Origin: Bacteroidales bacterium UBA1253
GTDB taxonomy: Bacteria > Bacteroidota > Bacteroidia > Bacteroidales > Paludibacteraceae
Assembly: GCA_002308815.1 (NCBI GenBank)
Contig: DBVX01000043.1
Span: forward strand, 1-9,394
Direction of reading: 5' to 3'
DNA length: 9,394 nucleotides
Positions 1 to 6,400 of this stretch are shown here, piece by piece. The position numbers and the translations under genes were made by a program. Each line of letters begins with the position of its first letter. Position 1 is the first letter of the stretch. The notes beneath the pieces were generated by a model. The model was not told where the DNA came from. It was given only the letters and a program-made list of their open reading frames with translations, and made no database searches.

Positions 1-168
1 CGATTCAGACAATGCTATTCTAACAGGGGCTTACTTTCTGAAAACCAAGCAATGTGCGTTTGATTATCAGAGAGTTTCAGGATATTAAACGGTTTTTATG
101 AGTTTTATCGGACAGTAATATTTTCCAACATTTTTTGCCAGCAAAAGTATTGTCGTATATAGATATAC
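1..168. other. Left-edge region with no supported gene
   Basis: AT-rich stretch left of the terminator. Rightward reading frames entering from the window edge close after 20 codons (stop at 61-63) and 28 codons (stop at 86-88). Neither tail is one I can assign to a family. Leftward, the only ATG (129-131) opens a nine-codon frame including its stop. The part left of about 135 is probably the untranslated leader of a leftward gene outside the window, because a promoter match lies at 142-173. It could also be the end of a mobile element, but no terminal inverted repeat or target duplication can be tested with one end visible. Confidence 0.4.
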
Positions 169-173
169 ACAAA
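142..173 (-). promoter_or_regulatory. Leftward Bacteroidetes-type promoter
   Basis: On the minus strand TTTG (173 to 170) is followed after 20 bp by TACTTTTG (149 to 142), which fits the Bacteroidetes primary sigma-factor consensus of a -33 TTTG and a -7 TAnnTTTG. Transcription would start near 135 and run left out of the window. The -33 element lies inside the left arm of the terminator hairpin at 169-204. No plausible start codon lies within the roughly 130 bases visible downstream, so the leader is long or the product is an RNA. Confidence 0.55.
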
Positions 174-204
174 TAAAAGTGCGGAATGCCGCACTTTTAT
201 TTGT
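169..204. terminator. Bidirectional rho-independent terminator
   Basis: A perfect inverted repeat: ACAAATAAAAGTGCGG (169-184), a four-base loop AATG, and CCGCACTTTTATTTGT (189-204). The GC-rich inner stem followed by CTTTTATTT occurs on both strands, so it can end transcripts from either side. It lies 90 bp beyond the stop codon of the giant leftward gene, which is the transcript it most clearly serves. Confidence 0.88.
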
Positions 205-270
205 ATGAAAGAATCAGATGTCAGGTTTCAGAGAAGTAACAGGATGGCACTTCGTCTGTCCCCTTCCTCC

Positions 271-298
271 TTTCACATTTCACATTTCACTTTTCACC
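271..298. repeat. Four-copy heptamer tandem repeat over the stop codon
   Basis: Four consecutive 7-bp units read TTTCACA, TTTCACA, TTTCACT and TTTCACC on the plus strand. The array covers the TGA stop codon of the giant gene (294-296) and the first part of its 3' untranslated region. The last unit overlaps the final coding bases. Because the unit length is not a multiple of three, a unit gained or lost upstream of the stop could shift the reading end of the protein. Confidence 0.85.
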
Positions 299-422
299 TT
301 ACTCTCGCTCCCGTGGTGGTGTAAATCTTGCCGTCACGAAGGATGTACACCACGCCGTTGCGGATGACCTTGATGCCTCGGGTGTTGTCCCGTTGCGTGT
401 CCTCCAGTCCCGTAGCGGAGTC
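294..422 (-). other. C-terminal tail of the giant protein
   Basis: Residues 2724-2765 follow the last stalk repeat. A short polar linker (about 2724-2738) leads to IKVIRNGVVYILRDGKIY and a final TGARVR. Short tails of the form IRNGxxYIxRDGKxYxxxGxxV are recurrent in large secreted Bacteroidales proteins. The tail might be a surface-sorting or anchoring signal. It is much shorter than a classical type IX secretion sorting domain of roughly 70-100 residues, so that assignment is not claimed. Confidence 0.55.
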
Positions 423-3400
423 TTTCTCGTACTGCGCGGTGACAGTCATGTTGCTGGTGACATGCTCAAAGTCCTTGTCCCAGCCCTTGAATATCCATCC
501 TTCGCGTTCGGGGTTGCCGGGGGCGTTTGCCTGTGTGTTGTACATCACCTGTTGTTGGAGAAGGATGTAACCGTCCCAGTCAACAAAAGTAACGATGTAA
601 TAGTTGATTTCATAGTCGGCTTTGACTGTGCGGTCGCTATGCACACCGGTGTATTCGCCTGTCCAGTGTGAGAAAGTCCAGCCTTCGCGCACGGGATCGG
701 TTGGCGGAACGGCATCCTCGCCGTCAAGCACTTTGACTGCGATAATCACTTCATCGTTCCAGTCAACGAACGTTACGGTATAGACAACCGCGTCTTTCGA
801 GTACCGTGCCGTGATTACCATGTCGCTCTTCACTTGCGAGAAGTCGGCGGGATCCCAACCGGTGAATGTCCAGCCTTCGCGTACCGGGTCTGCCGGTGCC
901 TTGGCTGCTTTGCCCCAGTCGGCAGTCTGCTCACTCAGTACGGTGCCGTCGTGGTCAACAAACTTCACGGTGAACTGCTTGATGGCATAGACAGGTTTGA
1001 CAAGCAGGTTCTCTGTCACATTGGTGAAGTCCTTGTCCCAGCCCTTGAAGTCATAGCCTTCCACTTGCGGTGCCTCGGGAGCGGCGGCATCTTTGCCGTA
1101 CTCGATGGTCTGACGGTTTATCTCGTTGAAGTTGAAGTCAATGAACTGCACGGTGAAGGTCTTGATGACATATTGCGCCACAATTGTCATGTCGCTCTTG
1201 ACCTGATTGAACCCTGCGGGTTCCCATCCTGCGAAGTCGTAGCCTTCGCGCACAGGCTGTTCGGGTGCTGTGGCGGCTTCACCGTATTTGACTGTTTGCG
1301 AAGAGATTTCTTTTTCGTCCCAGTCAAGGAATCTTACGGTGTATTCGTTCTTCTCATATACGGCTTTGACCGTGAGGTCGGACTTCACGTTCGAGCAGTC
1401 GGTGTCCCACTTGGTGAAGTGCCAGCCCTCAACAGCCGGTGCCTCGGGGGCTGTCGCACTCTTGCCGTACTCTACTGATTCGGTCTTGATTTCCTTGCCG
1501 TCCTTGTCGAGGAAGGTAACGGTGAAATGTACCAATGTGCAGTTGGTGCTGAGCTCCATGTCTTTGGTTACGAAGACGGTTCTCGGGTTGTCAGTATTGC
1601 CGTCTGACCATTTGGTGAACTCGTAGTTGTCATTGCCTTTGACGGTTAGACGCACTTCGGTGTTATAGTCGAATTGCCATGTCTGTGATAGTGCCATCAG
1701 GTTGGAAGTGCCTTTCTGAACGTCCTCCACAGTTATCCAACCATAGTTCACTGAGAGGTTGAGGTCAAATTTCTTGATGTCATAAAGTGCGGTAACTGTC
1801 AGGTCAGATTGTACGTTCGCGAAATCCTTGTCCCAGCCCTTGAAGTCATAGCCTTCCACTTGCGGTGCCTTGGGGGCGGTCGCGCTTGCGCCGTACGCCA
1901 CGTTCTCCGATTTCAGCACGGAGCCGTTGAAACCGACGAACGTCACCTTGTAGGTGATCACGTCGTAGATGGGGCGGATGTCGAGGTTCGATTTCACGTG
2001 GCTGAAGTCCACGTTCCAGCTGGTGAAGCTGTGTCCTGCCCATGTCGGCAGCAGCGGTTCAACCGCCTGTTCGTTCCACTTGACGGTCTGCGTGCTGAGT
2101 ACGTTGTCCTCATGGTCGTAGAACCTGACGGTGTAGGTGTTGATCGCATAGACGGCACGCACCTCAAGGTCGCTGGTCACGTTGTCAAACTCCTTGTCCC
2201 AGCCGGTGAAGGTGTGTCCCTCATGTGTCGGAATCTCCTCCTCTGTCGGTTCGGTGGCGGCACCGCCCCATTCAACCTCCTGCGAGTAAATTCCCTCATC
2301 GCCCCATCCGAGGAACCGGACGGTGAAGGTCTTTATCTCATACTGCGCGGTGACGACCATGTCTTCCTTGACGGAGGAGAAGTCCTGATCCCAGCCGGTG
2401 AAGGTGTAGCCCTCACGGTAGGGGTTTACGGGTTTGGACGCGGCGGAACCCCAATAGATGTCCTGTTGGAAAATCAGTTTGCCGTCCCAGTCGTGGAACT
2501 CCACATGACATACCTTTTGCTCGTAATCGGGCTTGAGGGTACGATCCTCATGAATGTCGGTAATGGGCAGACTCCATCCGATGAAGATGTAACCCTCCAC
2601 TTCGGGTGCTTTCGGTGCAACGGCATCCTCGCCGTCGAAGACCGTCTGCGTCTCAATCAGGTTGCCGTCCTTGTCGAGGAAGGTGACGGTGTATTCCGCC
2701 ATCGGATTGAACAGCATCTCCTTGTCCACATTGACCAGACCTTTTTTGATGACGGCGTGTTTGAGTACCAGTCCGCCGTTCTTGCTGCCGTTGTTGGACA
2801 GCCATGCGACGGCGTCCGCCTCGTCGCTCTTGGTGGTCAGATGGAGCGTGCCGGCATCAACGGTCAGGCTGTCCGCCTGCAGTGCATACAGGTTGTGCGC
2901 GCCGAGTGTCGTGACGTCCACCTGACAGCGGCGGACGGCGACACCGTATGTCTCTGTCTGATCGCCCGAAACGCCGTTCTCGCCGGTAACGGTCAGACGG
3001 GCGTTGTTCGCTCCGAAGAAGAAGAGGTTGCCCGCTTCGGCTTCGATGACGGGGTACGGACTGCCCGAACTGAAGCTGTTGTCGCCTTTGACCTCCACGT
3101 TCAGGCTGCTGTTCACCACGCGCAGAGCCTGTGCGTATTCCGCATCCAGTTCCATGCCGTTGAGGGTGAGGGTGTTGGTCTCTGCATTGTAGGAGGCCTT
3201 GCCGTCACCGAGGATGTTCTTGGCGTTGCCTTCGCTGACGGTCACGCCGCCCAGCTCAATAGGATACGCCTTGCCGCTTTGGAGAACGGGCAGGGTGGTG
3301 CGCAGTTGGAGCGCGAAAGCGTCCCCGCCTGTTGCGTCAAACAATCCCGCCTCGGTCACAGTTCCGTTATAGGGCAGCACCATCGTGGTGTTGTTGAGCG

Positions 3401-6400
3401 TCAGGGTGCGGTCGTTGTACCCGATGGGGCAGCTGTAGCCGCTGCTGAAGATACGCACGTTGCCGCTGGCGTGGATATCGCACTTGCCGCCGTATCGCGT
3501 ATTGATACCCGCGTATGCGCTTACTATAGTGAGCGTATCGTATGAGTAAGAAGCCTGATTGTTAAGGTTAAGCGTGATGTCAGCATCAGCAGGAATAACA
3601 ATTGCACCGCCGTCTGACTCCGAATAGATATCCAGCGTCAGATTGCCCTTATAGTCCATGAGGCTGGTCCAGCTGTTGTTGATATTGACGGTCGCCTTGC
3701 CGTCTGCGAGGATGGCTGCAGGGCAGTCTTTGCCTGCCACAATCCGGCTGTTCACGCCGCTGACAAAGAAGTTGTCTGCTCCCTCTTCGCCATAGACCGC
3801 AATCGCCGGTTCGGTGGCATCCGAGGCATTAATCACGGCGTTGTAGAGATAAATGCCTGTCTTGGTGACATACACGTCGCCGCCTACGCCTTCCATCGAC
3901 AGTTTCTTGCCGTACATATCAGGTGTAATCTCGTGTCCGAGAATGTTCATTGAGCCGTCGAGCGACTTGAACGTGGAGAAATCTTTCCATCCGTCAGCCG
4001 CTTTGTATGCCTTGATGGCTTTGAGGCGGACATAGACGGGAACAGACTTGTCCACTTCGTCAAACACGTCCACTCCGCAAGCGGGAGGTGTGATGCTCTT
4101 TGCTGTGATACGGGTCAGTGCGGTGCAGTTATAGAACGCCGCATCGCCTATTTCTGTGATGCCTGCGGGGAGTTCGAGGCTCTTGAGACCCGTGCAACTG
4201 TTGAAAGCGTTCTTGCCGATGGACGTGATGGTTTCCGGGAAGTCAAAACTCTCCAATGCATAGCACCCCACGAACCATGCCGTTCCGATACCGGTGATAT
4301 TCTTCGGCAGAGTGACGGTTTTCAGGCTCTCACAACTGGCGAATGCATTGTCGCCTATACTGGTCACGGCATCGGGGATGGCAAGTTCTGTCAGCGCGGC
4401 ACACGCACCGAATGCCTGGTTCCCGATACGTTTCACATGCTTGGGTATACGGATATTCTCCACTTTGGAGCACCCAAAGAAAGCGAAGTCTCCGATGCTC
4501 GTCAAGTGTTCCGAAAGCTCTATATAGAGGATTTCGTCCTTCAGGTCGTACCACGGAATCTTGTTTTCCTCGTCCCATCCGAAGTCGTACATATCGCCTG
4601 TGCCGAAGATGGTAAGTGTCTTGGTTCCCTCGTCATACGCCCACGTGAGGTCGTCGCCGCAGGTACGGATTGCGGTGATATGGGTGAACTGGTTCCAGTC
4701 GAAGGCATCTTGGTATGCCTTGACGGAAGCCTTGGGCACATAGACAGGGATGGACTTATTGACACCATCGAACACGGATATTTCGCATACAGGAGGCACT
4801 TCGGCTTTGCAAGTGATGCTGGTCAGGGCGGAGCAGCCGTTGAACGCCCAGTAGTCCAATGTCGTCACGCCGCTGCCGATAGATACACCCGTCAGGCTCG
4901 TACAGCCGTTAAAAGCAAGTTTGCCGATACTCTCTACCGTATTGGAGATGGTTACGTTCTTCAGACCCGAGCAATCCATATAGGCGCGTTCGCCTATTAC
5001 CTTGGTGCCCAAAGGTATCTCAATGCTCGTCAGACCCGAGCAGCCGAAGAACGCCCGATCGCCGAACTGTTCCACCCCTTCCGGGATATTGATATCGGGC
5101 AGGCTCTCGCAATAGCCGAACGCCATCTCGCCGATGCTTGTTACGCCGTCGGGTATCGTCACGCTCGTCAGCCCGCGGCAGCCGAAGAACAGGAATTCGG
5201 CAATCTCCGTCACGCCGGAGGGGAGAGCCATCTCTGTCAGACCACTGCAGCCCGAGAAAGCGGATCCACCGATGGTAGTCACACCGGCAGGGATAGCCAG
5301 TTCACTGAAAGAGGAACAACCGGAGAAAGCGCTCTCGCCTATCGTGGTTACACCTTTCGGAATTTCTATGTAAGGCAGAGCGGAGCAGCCGCAGAACAGA
5401 CCGTCCGCTATGACCGTCATGCCGGCGGGGATATTGGCGGAGGACAAGGAGGAACACCATGTAAACACAAACGGTCCGAAGTACTCCACATTGTCAGGGA
5501 TAACAATCTCCGCCAGACTTGAGCATTCATAGAAAGCAAAAGTCCCTATACTCAGCAGACCGTTAGGAAGATGTATCTTCGTCAAGCCGGTACAGCCAAG
5601 GAACGAGCAGTCGCCGATGGAAGCGATATTCTCATTCAGTTCAATGGTATTCAACGCTTTGCACCCATAGAAAACGCTGTCGCTGACTGCTGTCAGTTCG
5701 CTGCTGAGCGTCACGCTCTCCAATGCCGTACACGAACGGAACGCCCCGTTGCCCATTGCGGACACGTTGTCGGGAAGAGTCATGCTCGTCAGCTTGGGAC
5801 ACCCTGCAAAGGCGTATGCACCTACCTTGGTCAGACCCGTCGGCAGTTCCACGGTGTTGATTAGTTCGCGAACCGCAAACCACGGTGCCGAAGAAGTCTT
5901 TTCCTCTTCATCCCACTCGTAATCGTACATATCGCCATCGCCGGAGACAGTGAGCGTACCTTTGATGAGCACGGCAGACAGGTTCTTGCCGCACACGAAC
6001 GTTTCCGGCTGAATCTTGGTGAACTCTTTCCATACTACGGCATTCTCGTAGTCGCTTATGGACATGGTAGGCACATACACAGGTATAGTCTTGTCCACGC
6101 CCTCAAACGCATCTTCTTCGCAGGCGGGAGGAGTAACTGCTTGGGGGACGATACTGGTCAGACCTGCACAATTCTTGAATGCCTGTGCGCCTATTTGGGT
6201 AATGCCGCTGTGAAGACTCAGTGTCTCGAGGGCACTGCAGCCGGAGAATGCCGACTCGGTTATTGTTGTTACCGATGCAGGGATGGTAACGGATGTCATG
6301 CTTGTGCAATCGGTGAATGCACTCACACCTATGCTCGTCACGCTGCCGGGGATATTCATCGTCTTTAGTGCCGAACAGCCGTTGAACGCATTGTCGCCTA

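Larger units (their letters stand above)
423..2696 (-). repeat. InlB-type (Listeria-Bacteroides) repeat stalk, 11 units
   Basis: Residues 1966-2723 are eleven repeats of about 60 residues, starting near 1967, 2026, 2087, 2151, 2212, 2355, 2415, 2477, 2538, 2603 and 2663. Each follows the pattern YTVxFxDxDG, then a G-A-A-x-x-P segment, then EGYxFxGWDxDFxxV, SDxTVxAxY. This is the InlB B-repeat / Listeria-Bacteroides repeat (Flg_new family), a beta-grasp-like extension module that usually lifts a binding domain off the cell surface. A different repeat interrupts the array between units 5 and 6. Units 5 and 8 share an exact 46-bp stretch of DNA. Confidence 0.93.

Noticed and set aside
271..298. 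CRISPR-like short repeats
   Set aside because: The units are only 7 bp with no spacers. This is a simple tandem repeat.
205..321. Small plus-strand frame of about 38 codons starting at ATG 205
   Set aside because: It begins directly after the terminator stem, runs through the heptamer repeat and antisense into the end of the giant gene, and has no promoter.
423..2696. Flagellar function suggested by the family name Flg_new for the stalk repeats
   Set aside because: The family name is historical. The repeats occur in non-flagellar surface proteins, and Bacteroidales lack flagella in general.
1809..3545. Plus-strand open frame of 578 codons opposite the giant gene
   Set aside because: It is antisense to well-supported beta-rich and stalk coding sequence, shows no recognisable domain, and reads as low-complexity Val/Gly/Arg-rich sequence, as expected from the complement of a stop-poor repetitive gene.
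4437..5522. Plus-strand open frame of 361 codons opposite LRR modules 3 and 4
   Set aside because: Its repeating pattern mirrors the 69-bp LRR period of the opposite strand. It is a shadow of the repeat array with no domain of its own.
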